A stretch of DNA of 13,340 nucleotides from Paracoccaceae bacterium (GTDB taxonomy: Bacteria; Pseudomonadota; Alphaproteobacteria; Rhodobacterales; Rhodobacteraceae). The notes beneath the pieces are model-generated. The model made no database searches. It worked only from the letters and a program-made list of their open reading frames with translations, and was not told the origin of the DNA. Positions 7,149 through 13,340 of the stretch are shown here, in pieces. Every line of letters begins with the position of its first letter. Position 1 is the first letter of the stretch. Made by a program: the position numbers and the translations under genes. The DNA lies in the NCBI GenBank assembly GCA_026997055.1, contig JALWJU010000405.1, positions 1 through 13,340 of the forward strand. The letters run 5' to 3'.

Positions 7149-7955
7149 GTGAGACGGCGCGTGGTGGCGGTATTGCTGTATGTGCTGGCGGTCCTGGCGG
7201 GGCAGGTGGCCGGGGCCGGGCCGGTATCGCTGCTGGATGAGGACCTGTTCGGCACCGGGGGGCAGCCGGTGCTGGCCCTGGGCGCGGGGGGCGCGCGCCG
7301 GGCCGGGGAAGGCGCGGCAGAGGCGGCGCAGCCAGTGCCGGCCTTGCGGCTGTCATCCGGCGCCAGCCTGTTTGCCGGCAGGCGGGAGGGTTCGCTGTTT
7401 GCCCCCTGGATGCCGCGCCGTGCCGCCGCCGCCATGGCCGGGGCCATGGAAGGCGGGGCCGCAGATGCGGGCGGATTCGGCCCGGTCGCCCGGCTCAGGG
7501 CGCTGATCGGCCGGGCCGAGGCGGGGGTGCGCGGCTATGATGCGGTGCAATACGGGGCCAGGATCGCTCCGCCCAGGCCGCCCACGCAGATGACCCTGGG
7601 AGAGATATACGACTGGATCGAGGCGACCCCGGGCCAACCTCATGCAATCGGCTATTACCAGTTCATCCCGCCCACGCTGAAGCGGCTGGCGGCGCAGCTG
7701 GGGGCGGGGCCGGACACGGTCTTCAGCCCGGAATTCCAGGACCGGATGGGAGATATCCTGCTGGCCGAGGCCGGTCTGCACCGGATGGCGCGCGGCGAGA
7801 TCGACCGCCATACCTTCATGCTCAATCTCGGCAAGATCTGGGCCGGCCTGCCCAATACCGAGGGGCGCTCCCATTACGAAGGCATCGCGGGGAACAAGGC
7901 TTCCTTCAGCTGGGAGGTGTTTGACGAGGAAATGGCGCGGATATTCCCGGGCTGA
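7149..7955 (+). CDS. Secreted protein with lambda-endolysin-like (GH104-type) domain
   Basis: 268 residues. The N-terminus is a clear signal peptide: MRRR, a hydrophobic stretch from V5 to about V20, and an AGA site near 21-23. Residues 30-112 are Gly/Ala-rich and probably unstructured. The C-terminal domain (about 113-268) resembles lambda R-type endolysins: RAEAGVRGYDAV (E124 in the place of the catalytic Glu), PPTQMTLGEIYDW, AIGYYQFIPPTLKRLAAQLG, FSPEFQDRMGDILLAEAG and LGKIWAGLPN. These enzymes cleave peptidoglycan glycan strands as lytic transglycosylases. Activity is inferred, since the overall match is distant. The start is a GTG, chosen because it gives the complete signal peptide; GGAG lies 10 bases upstream. 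There is no holin or other phage gene beside it. A cell-wall remodelling role is as likely as a phage origin. Confidence 0.72.
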   Translation: MRRRVVAVLLYVLAVLAGQVAGAGPVSLLDEDLFGTGGQPVLALGAGGARRAGEGAAEAAQPVPALRLSSGASLFAGRREGSLFAPWMPRRAAAAMAGAMEGGAADAGGFGPVARLRALIGRAEAGVRGYDAVQYGARIAPPRPPTQMTLGEIYDWIEATPGQPHAIGYYQFIPPTLKRLAAQLGAGPDTVFSPEFQDRMGDILLAEAGLHRMARGEIDRHTFMLNLGKIWAGLPNTEGRSHYEGIAGNKASFSWEVFDEEMARIFPG

Positions 7956-8053
7956 GCAGGTGCGAATCCAGATGCGACAGGGTCCGATTTCCGCAGATTT
8001 CGCAGAGAATCGCGCCGCACGGTGGAGTCGGGACCGGCAGACCCGGGGGCGCC

Positions 8054-8476
8054 TTACAGCACCATGTGACGCGCCCGTGCCCCGCGCTCGATGGCGGCGG
8101 CGTGGAGGCGGTCGATGGCCAGTTCGTGGCGGATCTCTTCGAGCAGGCGCAACTCGCTTTCGAGCAGGCGTCCGTCGGCGGCGGCCACATCGCAGGCCAG
8201 CGCATAGGCGGTTTCCCGGAGCTTCTCCGGCAGGTTGTCGCGCACCAGGCCGAACAGCGCGTCCAGCCCGTCCTCGACGCCAAAGAGGTCGAACACCGTC
8301 TGACTCACGTTCTTGATCCGGTCGGTATCGTAATCGGCAAATACCGGCAGGTGGTTGACAATCGCCTCGATGGTGACCAGTTCGGCGGTGCGGATGTTTT
8401 CGTCCGAGGCGGAGACGGCGATCATCACCGCGATCAGCGCGTCCTGGGGGGTGAAGGGGTGAGGCATGTCTGGCAT
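8054..8476 (-). CDS. TerB-like (tellurite resistance TerB family) protein
   Basis: A 140-residue, all-helical acidic protein with the internal duplication typical of TerB/DjlA-N-like domains. The first half carries SASDENIRTAEL (22-33) and the second AAADGRLLESEL (98-109). Both place an acidic pair ahead of a helix, where TerB binds metal. Members of this family are widespread; a tellurite link should not be assumed because no other ter gene is present. Of two close ATGs, 8476 is preferred: it has GGAG 7 bases upstream, while 8467 has no ribosome site. It converges on the endolysin-like gene and diverges from lysK. Confidence 0.78.
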   Translation of the reverse strand: MPDMPHPFTPQDALIAVMIAVSASDENIRTAELVTIEAIVNHLPVFADYDTDRIKNVSQTVFDLFGVEDGLDALFGLVRDNLPEKLRETAYALACDVAAADGRLLESELRLLEEIRHELAIDRLHAAAIERGARARHMVL

Positions 8477-8498
8477 GGCGGGCTCCGTGATCGGGGCG

Positions 8499-8527
8499 AG
8501 AATATTGACGCGCGCGCCCGAGGGCAA
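8499..8527 (-). promoter_or_regulatory. Candidate promoter of the TerB-like gene
   Basis: TTGCCC (minus strand, 8522-8527, 4 of 6) and TATTCT (8499-8504, 4 of 6) are separated by exactly 17 bases. The predicted start is near 8492. The element overlaps the lysK promoter candidate on the other strand. Confidence 0.4.
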
Positions 8528-8533
8528 TAGGGA
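8505..8533 (+). promoter_or_regulatory. Candidate promoter of lysK
   Basis: TTGACG (8505-8510, 5 of 6) is the only good -35 in the 110-base spacer. The -10 is poor: TAGGGA (8528-8533) at a spacing of 17, or AATAGG at 15. The transcript would have a leader of about 50 bases before the GAGGAAACC ribosome site. Confidence 0.28.
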
Positions 8534-8586
8534 GAGCGTCTGAGCCGGCGTTTTCGGCCGAAACCCGAGCAAACCCCGAGGAAACC

Positions 8587-10164
8587 ATGTCCGACCTGCG
8601 CGCCGCCGCCCTGCAATCGAAAGCCTGGCCCTTCGAGGAAGCCCGCAAGCTGCTCAAACGCTACCGCAACGGTCCGCCCGAAAAGGGACATGTGCTGTTC
8701 GAAACCGGCTACGGCCCCTCGGGTCTGCCCCATATCGGCACCTTCGGCGAGGTGGCGCGCACCACCATGGTCAGGCGTGCCTTCGAGGTGCTCAGCGATA
8801 TCCCCACCCGGCTGGTCTGCTTCTCCGACGACCTCGACGGCATGCGCAAGGTGCCCGGCAACGTGCCGGGCCGTGACATGCTCGCCGAGCACCTGCAAAA
8901 GCCGCTCACAAGCGTACCCGACCCCTTTGGCGAATACGAGAGCTTCGGCGCGCATAACAACGCCATGCTGCGCCGGTTTCTCGACCGTTTCGGCTTCGAC
9001 TACGAGTTCATCTCGGCGACCGAGTTCTACCGCTCCGGCGCGTTTGACGAGGTGCTCCTGCGCGCGGTCGAGAAATACGACGAGATCATGGCGGTGATGC
9101 TCCCGACCCTGCGCGAAGAGCGGCAGAAGACCTACAGCCCCTTCCTGCCGATCAGCCAGAAGACCGGCCGCGTGCTCTATGTGCCGATGCAGTCGGTGGA
9201 TGCGGCCGCCGGCACCATCACCTATATCGACCCGGAAGACGGCGAGGAAGTGACCACCCCGGTCACCGGCGGGCGGGTGAAATTCCAGTGGAAGCCCGAT
9301 TTCGGCGCCCGCTGGGCGGCGCTGGGCGTGGATTTCGAGATGTATGGCAAGGACCACTCCACCAATACCGCGATCTACGACCGGATCTGCCGCATCCTCG
9401 GCGGCCGCGCGCCCGATCACTACGTTTACGAGATGTTCCTCGACGAAAACGGCGAGAAGATCTCCAAGTCCTCCGGCAACGGCATCTCCATCGACGACTG
9501 GCTGAAATATGCCAGCGCCGAGAGCCTCTCCTACTTCATGTACCAGAAGCCGCGCACCGCCAAGCGGCTCTATTTCGACGTGATCCCCAAGGCGGTGGAC
9601 GAATACCACCAGCAGCTGCGCGCCTATCCGGGGCAGGACGAAAAGCAGCGCCTCGCCAACCCGGTCTTTCACATCCATGCGGGCAAGGTGCCCGAAAGCA
9701 CCCTGGTGGTGCCGTTTTCCATGCTGCTGAATCTGGCCAGCGTCTCCGGCGCCGAGGACAAGGAGACGCTCTGGGGATTCATCCGCAGCTACGCCCCCGA
9801 AGCCAGCCCCGAAACCCACCCCGATACCGATGCCGCGGTGGGCTGGGCGCTGGCCTATTACGAGGATTTCGTGGCGCCGAACAAGCGCTACCGCGCGCCC
9901 AGCGATCTCGAGCGCGAGGCGCTTGCCGAACTGCGCGACAAGCTCGCCGCCTGGCAAGGCCCGGCCGAGGCCGAAGCGCTGCAATCGCTGGTGTTCAGCG
10001 TCGGGCGCGAGCGCTTCGAGCCGATGCGCGACTGGTTCAGGGCGCTCTACGAAGTGCTGCTCGGCGCCAGCCAGGGCCCGCGCTTCGGCTCCTTCATCGC
10101 CCTTTACGGGGTCCGGGAGACGGTGGCGCTGATCGACCGGGCGCTGGCGGGCGAACTGGGATAG
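8587..10164 (+). CDS. lysK: Lysyl-tRNA synthetase, class I
   Basis: Charges tRNA-Lys with lysine. The 525-residue protein is a class I synthetase, not the class II enzyme of most bacteria. It has the HIGH-type motif SGLPHIGTFGE (45-55), the KMSKS-type motif EKISKSSGNG (290-299), and the LysRS-I blocks FSDDLDGMRKVP (79-90), FEMYGKDHSTN (250-260) and YVYEMFLDENG (279-289). The C-terminal helical bundle (about 355-525) should contact the anticodon. Class I LysRS is standard in many alphaproteobacteria, archaea and spirochaetes. The start is preceded by GAGGAAACC with good spacing. A DUF4336 remnant begins 22 bases after the TAG stop and might be read through from this gene. Confidence 0.96.
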   Translation: MSDLRAAALQSKAWPFEEARKLLKRYRNGPPEKGHVLFETGYGPSGLPHIGTFGEVARTTMVRRAFEVLSDIPTRLVCFSDDLDGMRKVPGNVPGRDMLAEHLQKPLTSVPDPFGEYESFGAHNNAMLRRFLDRFGFDYEFISATEFYRSGAFDEVLLRAVEKYDEIMAVMLPTLREERQKTYSPFLPISQKTGRVLYVPMQSVDAAAGTITYIDPEDGEEVTTPVTGGRVKFQWKPDFGARWAALGVDFEMYGKDHSTNTAIYDRICRILGGRAPDHYVYEMFLDENGEKISKSSGNGISIDDWLKYASAESLSYFMYQKPRTAKRLYFDVIPKAVDEYHQQLRAYPGQDEKQRLANPVFHIHAGKVPESTLVVPFSMLLNLASVSGAEDKETLWGFIRSYAPEASPETHPDTDAAVGWALAYYEDFVAPNKRYRAPSDLEREALAELRDKLAAWQGPAEAEALQSLVFSVGRERFEPMRDWFRALYEVLLGASQGPRFGSFIALYGVRETVALIDRALAGELG

Positions 10165-10186
10165 TCGCGGCCCGAGCAGGTCCTGA

Positions 10187-10681
10187 CCCTGCGCATATAT
10201 CGGCGACTGGCACGCGCGCTTCCCCGGGGCCGAGACCTGGGCGGCGCCCGGGGTCGAGGCGCGCGCGGCCAGGCATGGGATGCGGCTCCATTTCGACCAT
10301 GCACTGAGCGGGGAGGCGCCGGCGGCCTGGGCGGGAGAGATCGACCAGATGATCCTGCGCGGCTCTCGCCTGCACCGCGAGGCGGTGTTCTTTCACCGCG
10401 CAAGCCGCAGCCTGATCCTGACCGACCTGATCGAGAATTTCGAAGCGCGGAATCTGCCCTGGTATCTGCGCCCGCTTGCCCGGCTGGCGGGGGTGCTGGA
10501 GCCGGACGGCAAGGCGCCGCTGGACATGCGTCTGAGCTTTCGCCGCGGAAGGCGCGAAGCCCGGGCCGATGTTGAGAGGATGATCGCCTGGGTGCCGGAG
10601 CGGGTCATCCTTGCGCATGGGCGCTGGTATCGCCGCGACGGGGTGGCCGAGCTCCGGCGCGCCTTTCGCTGGCTGCTATAG
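10187..10681 (+). pseudogene. DUF4336 gene lacking its 5' part
   Basis: The frame opens just after an in-frame TGA at 10184 and reads AYIGDWHARFPGAETWAAPGV before the first ATG at 10280. Everything from AYIGDW onward follows DUF4336 proteins (a metallo-beta-lactamase-like fold) to their normal C-terminus, including FFHRASRSLILTDLIENF and ERVILAHGRW. Family members I know of are about 230-240 residues, so roughly the first 70-90 residues are gone, and no ATG, GTG or TTG lies in the conserved part before 10280. Starting at 10280 would give 133 residues with only a weak ribosome site. There is no internal stop or frameshift, so the loss is either recent or the shortened product is still used. 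The missing part would have preceded position 10187, where lysK now ends. Confidence 0.7.
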
Positions 10682-10736
10682 GGAATGGTCCGCACCCAAG
10701 CTCTTCCTCTTGCAACAAATATCCCCGCCGGAGGCA

Positions 10737-10757
10737 CGATTTTTCTGCGAAAAATCG
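10737..10757. terminator. Perfect 9-bp AT-rich hairpin
   Basis: CGATTTTTC (10737-10745) and GAAAAATCG (10749-10757) pair perfectly around TGC. The stem is far richer in A/T than its surroundings. It lies 56 bases after the DUF4336 stop and may end that transcript on either strand. The absence of a U-run after the stem makes intrinsic termination uncertain. Confidence 0.45.
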
Positions 10758-10787
10758 CATGGCCCGATCGCAGCAGCGTACGCTCGT

Positions 10788-10817
10788 GTTAATGCGCGTT
10801 AACCCCTTCTTGCTACC
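10788..10817 (+). promoter_or_regulatory. GTTAA-N6-TTAAC palindrome (CtrA-box-like) and possible -10
   Basis: GTTAA (10788-10792) and TTAAC (10799-10803) flank TGCGCG, forming a 16-base near-perfect palindrome (7 of 8 pairs). The cell-cycle regulator CtrA binds TTAA-N7-TTAA, so the spacing here is one base short. Eight bases further on is GCTACC (10812-10817), which partly matches the Caulobacter-type -10 GCTANAWC. A start near 10825 would give the spike-like gene a leader of about 88 bases. Confidence 0.33.
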
Positions 10818-10889
10818 CCTTTCGCCATTCCGGGCATTTCCCGGGACCCCGCGCGGCGGGCGGCAGGCCCGGCTGACGGGTTCGGTGCA

Positions 10890-10903
10890 TTTCAGACCTG
10901 AAA
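10890..10903 (+). promoter_or_regulatory. TTTCAG-AC-CTGAAA dyad overlapping the ribosome site
   Basis: A perfect 6-bp inverted repeat with a two-base centre ends inside the AAAGGGA ribosome site (10901-10907) of the spike-like gene. It could act as a DNA operator or as a small RNA structure limiting translation. The two-base loop makes a DNA-level role the more natural reading. Confidence 0.35.
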
Positions 10904-10912
10904 GGGAATTAG

Positions 10913-13204
10913 ATGAACAAGACGATTACCGACGGGGTGGTGTTCATGCCGCCTCCCTTCGTCGACGGGCTGGCGGTCTGGTCGAGCGAGGATGGCACGC
11001 CGGGCTCGGCCACCTATGACGGCGCGGCCAATGCGGCCTTCGTACCTGCCGACAGCGACTTTGGCGGCTGCCTGGAGTTGCAGAAGACCCAGAGCCTGCA
11101 GAAGCTGCGCTGGATGGGCCAGACGCCGATGGAGCCGGGCTGCTACCTGCGCATCCGCGCCTATGTCAAGGCGGTGAGCGGCGCCTTTCCCGATGTGCGC
11201 ATCGCCGGCTGGGCCGGCAGGGCCGACGGCACCCACGCCGCCGGTTATACCGAGACCGGGCCTTCGGTCACGCTCGACACCTATGGCGAGGTGGTCGAGG
11301 TCTCGGCGATCGTCGGCCTGGGCAATCGTGGCGGGGTGGACATGGTATGGGGGCAGGACGTGGCCTATGGCCATTTCGGCCTCGATCTGACCGGCTCCAA
11401 TGGCGGCGTGGTGCGCATAGACGACATCATCATCGAGGACATCACCGATGCCTTCCTGCGCAAGATGCTCGATGTGGTCGATGTGCGCGATTACGGCGCG
11501 GTCGGCGATGGGGTGACCGACGACAAGGCTGCCTTCGACGCCGCCGATGCCGCCGCGAACGGGCGTACCCTGCTGGTCAGCGCGGGTACCTATTACATCG
11601 GTTCCGACACCACGATCGACAGCCCGGTGCGCTTCGAGGGCACGCTGGTGATGCCGGATTCGGCGCGCCTTTCGCTGATCCGCAATTTCAACCTGCCTAC
11701 CTATATCGACGCATTCGGCGACGAGGTGCTGGCCTTCAGGAAGGCGTTCCAGGCGCTGCTGAACTACACCGATCACGACACGCTCGATCTGGGCGGGCGC
11801 CGCATCGACATCGACGCGCCGATCGACATGCAGGCGGCGGTGGGCAACCAGACCTCCTTCCTGATCCGCCGGGTGATCCGCAACGGGCAGTTCTACGCCA
11901 CCTCCTCGACCAGCTGGGACCCGGATGTGGTGACCTCCCAGGGCTCCTACAATCCGGCCAACCCCTACCAGCTCACCGGTGTCACCAATATCGCCAATAT
12001 CCAGCCCGGCGCCCAGGTCACCGGCACCGGGGTCGGGCGCGAGGTCTATGTGAAGGAGGTGAATGTGGGCGCGGGCAGCCTGACCCTGAGCCAGCCCCTC
12101 TACGGTCCGGCCGCGACCCAGAGCTACACCTTCACCCGCTACAAGTACATTCTCGACTTTTCGGGATTCGCCCAGATCAACCGGATGGTGCTGGACTCGA
12201 TCGAGTTTCAGAACAACGGGTTTTCCAACTCGATCCTCCTGGCGCCTTCCGGAGAAAACTTCCAGATCAAGGACTGCTTCTTCGTCAAGCCCAGGCACAA
12301 GGGCATCACCTCGCACGGGACCGGCTGCCAGGACCTGCATATCGACCGCTGCCAGTTCATCTCCAACGAGCAGGCCCTTGCCGCCACCGCGCGCGTCTCG
12401 GTGGGGTTCAACGTCAATGCCAATGACGCCAAGATCCGCGACAGCCGCTTCCAGCGCATGGGGACGACCGGGGTGCTGCACGGCTCGGGCCACCTGATCG
12501 TGGGAAATCACTGGTTCCAGGGCGACAACGTCACCGACGGGCCGCGGGTGGCGGGGCTGGTCTTCACCCAGGAGAATGTCAAGTCGGTGGTGACCGGCAA
12601 TTACATCGACAACAGCTGGATCGAATGGACCAACGAGCATGATGCCAGCCCCGATTTTGCCTCGGAATACAGCTTCGGCGGCCTGACCATCACCGGCAAC
12701 ATATTCACCGCCAATGACGTGGCCAGCTATTTCAGCTGGATCGTGGTCAAGCCCTATGGCAGCGGCCATTTCATCTCCGGCCTGCATGTGAATCAGAACA
12801 CCTTCAAGTCGATCAACGGCCAGATCGACCGGGTGGAAACGGTGGATGACTCGATTGCCGGGCTGGACCCGTGGCGGGCGCGCAACATCACCTTCGAGCG
12901 CAATTCCTTTGCCGGGGTCGCTCAGCTTACCCTGTGTCCGGTGACGCTCGAATTCGACCAGAACACGGACCAGAGCACCTGGACGCTGAACCCGTCCGCC
13001 TACCTGCCCTTCGGCGGCAATGCGCGCACGGTGACGGCGGTGGTGGCCGAGGGCGAGATCCTCGATGCTTCCGGCAGCCGGGTCACGGCGATGCCCTATG
13101 TCAATGTCAATGCCGGCGCCCAGAACCAGTATGTGCAACTGGTCTGGCCCTCCCCCTGCCGGGGCACGGTGCAGGTGACCGTGCGGGTGGACAAGCCGAT
13201 CTGA
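10913..13204 (+). CDS. Beta-helix protein, GH28/pectate-lyase-related; spike-like
   Basis: 763 residues. Residues 1-180 form a beta-rich N-terminal region that resembles a carbohydrate-binding or attachment domain (GCYLRIRAYVKA, VVRIDDIIIED). At 189-205 the motif VDVRDYGAVGDGVTDD marks the start of a pectate-lyase-3/GH28-type right-handed beta-helix. It continues with repeated short strands rich in N, D and G (NFQIKDCFF, DLHIDRCQFI, AKIRDSRF, LIVGNHWF, SVVTGNYI, LTITGNIF, ITFERNSF) to about 680. A compact C-terminal beta domain ends in RGTVQVTVRV. There is no signal peptide or membrane segment, which fits phage spikes better than a secreted enzyme. Similar proteins annotated as glycosyl hydrolase family 28-related are frequent in Rhodobacteraceae chromosomes. 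The gene stands alone, with an AAAGGGA ribosome site 6 bases before the ATG and hairpins after the stop. Polysaccharide binding or cleavage is inferred. Confidence 0.85.
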   Translation: MNKTITDGVVFMPPPFVDGLAVWSSEDGTPGSATYDGAANAAFVPADSDFGGCLELQKTQSLQKLRWMGQTPMEPGCYLRIRAYVKAVSGAFPDVRIAGWAGRADGTHAAGYTETGPSVTLDTYGEVVEVSAIVGLGNRGGVDMVWGQDVAYGHFGLDLTGSNGGVVRIDDIIIEDITDAFLRKMLDVVDVRDYGAVGDGVTDDKAAFDAADAAANGRTLLVSAGTYYIGSDTTIDSPVRFEGTLVMPDSARLSLIRNFNLPTYIDAFGDEVLAFRKAFQALLNYTDHDTLDLGGRRIDIDAPIDMQAAVGNQTSFLIRRVIRNGQFYATSSTSWDPDVVTSQGSYNPANPYQLTGVTNIANIQPGAQVTGTGVGREVYVKEVNVGAGSLTLSQPLYGPAATQSYTFTRYKYILDFSGFAQINRMVLDSIEFQNNGFSNSILLAPSGENFQIKDCFFVKPRHKGITSHGTGCQDLHIDRCQFISNEQALAATARVSVGFNVNANDAKIRDSRFQRMGTTGVLHGSGHLIVGNHWFQGDNVTDGPRVAGLVFTQENVKSVVTGNYIDNSWIEWTNEHDASPDFASEYSFGGLTITGNIFTANDVASYFSWIVVKPYGSGHFISGLHVNQNTFKSINGQIDRVETVDDSIAGLDPWRARNITFERNSFAGVAQLTLCPVTLEFDQNTDQSTWTLNPSAYLPFGGNARTVTAVVAEGEILDASGSRVTAMPYVNVNAGAQNQYVQLVWPSPCRGTVQVTVRVDKPI

Positions 13205-13206
13205 GC

Positions 13207-13222
13207 CCTTCGGAGCCGAAGG
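13207..13222 (+). terminator. Short hairpin after the spike-like gene
   Basis: CCTTCG (13207-13212) pairs with CGAAGG (13217-13222) around GAGC, three bases after the stop codon. It is probably the first part of a two-hairpin end region. Confidence 0.4.
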
Positions 13223-13227
13223 AATGG

Positions 13228-13256
13228 CGCGCCCCGGAGCCCGGCTTCGGGGCGCG
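13228..13256. terminator. Strong 13-bp hairpin after the spike-like gene
   Basis: CGCGCCCCGGAGC (13228-13240) pairs with GCTTCGGGGCGCG (13244-13256) around CCG: 12 Watson-Crick pairs and one G-T. No T-run follows. The position 24 bases beyond the stop fits a transcript end or 3' stabiliser. Confidence 0.55.
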
Positions 13257-13301
13257 AGCGGCCTGGGGCGCTTCGTCCCGGGGGCTTGCCGGGTGATACT
13301 A

Positions 13302-13340
13302 GGGCACCGACTCATAAGCTCGCAACCAAATCCTGATAGA
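13302..13340. mobile_element. Possible left end of an insertion sequence, cut by the window
   Basis: At about 13290 the base composition changes from very GC-rich to balanced. GGGCACCGACTCATAAGC begins directly after a TA (13300-13301) and looks like an IS5-family terminal inverted repeat beside a TA/CTAG target. No transposase or opposite end is within the window, so this rests on resemblance and composition only. Confidence 0.33.

Noticed and set aside
8054..8476. Tellurite-resistance operon
   Set aside because: Only a TerB-like domain protein is present. No terC, terD or terZ-like gene lies nearby, so no resistance role is claimed.
8587..10164. Class I LysRS as a horizontally acquired oddity
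   Set aside because: Class I LysRS is the normal enzyme in many alphaproteobacteria, and the codon usage looks like that of neighbouring genes.
10892..13315. 807-codon open frame on the minus strand opposite the spike-like gene
   Set aside because: Same GC-bias effect. The plus-strand frame has a good ribosome site, family motifs and a hairpin after its stop.

Overview
The window looks like ordinary chromosome from a GC-rich alphaproteobacterium, most likely Rhodobacteraceae. The reasons are the high GC content with third-position GC bias, a class I lysyl-tRNA synthetase in place of the usual class II enzyme, a single-zinc-finger TopA with a lysine-rich tail, and a phosphotransferase, a TerB-like protein and a DUF4336 remnant that all read like Rhodobacteraceae family members. 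This placement comes from reading the proteins; no database search was run.

Layout, left to right. Positions 3-776 (-) encode a HisN-type inositol-monophosphatase-family phosphatase. It is divergent from a choline/ethanolamine-kinase-like phosphotransferase (1000-1893, +), whose 220-base upstream region can fold into several hairpins and whose start codon lies in a 15-base tandem duplication. Convergent to that is a minus-strand block: scoA-scoB (3-oxoacid CoA-transferase, 3328 down to 1992), topA (6048-3502) and a YfcG-like glutathione transferase (6896-6198). Perfect TTGACA -35 hexamers lie upstream of scoA and of topA, so these are probably separate transcripts.

Divergent from the GST gene is a secreted protein whose C-terminal half resembles lambda-type (GH104) endolysins (7149-7955, +). 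It converges on a TerB-like protein (8476-8054, -). That gene diverges from lysK (8587-10164, +) across a 110-base spacer with overlapping promoter-like elements. The 3' two thirds of a DUF4336 gene, lacking its beginning, abuts the end of lysK (10187-10681).

The last 2.5 kb is the most accessory-like part. A 231-base intergenic region dense in dyads, including a GTTAA-N6-TTAAC palindrome resembling a CtrA box, precedes a 763-residue beta-helix protein with a GH28/pectate-lyase-type motif and no signal peptide (10913-13204). It is best compared with phage tail spikes and with the head spikes of Rhodobacterales gene transfer agents. Two hairpins follow it, and at about 13300 the composition changes to what may be the first bases of an insertion sequence running off the window.

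Most of the window is housekeeping. I do not see a clear new multi-gene system. The best leads are the orphan spike-like gene with its possible CtrA-type control, the secreted endolysin-like protein, the switch-like leader before the phosphotransferase, and the decapitated DUF4336 gene. No rRNA, tRNA or CRISPR array was seen.
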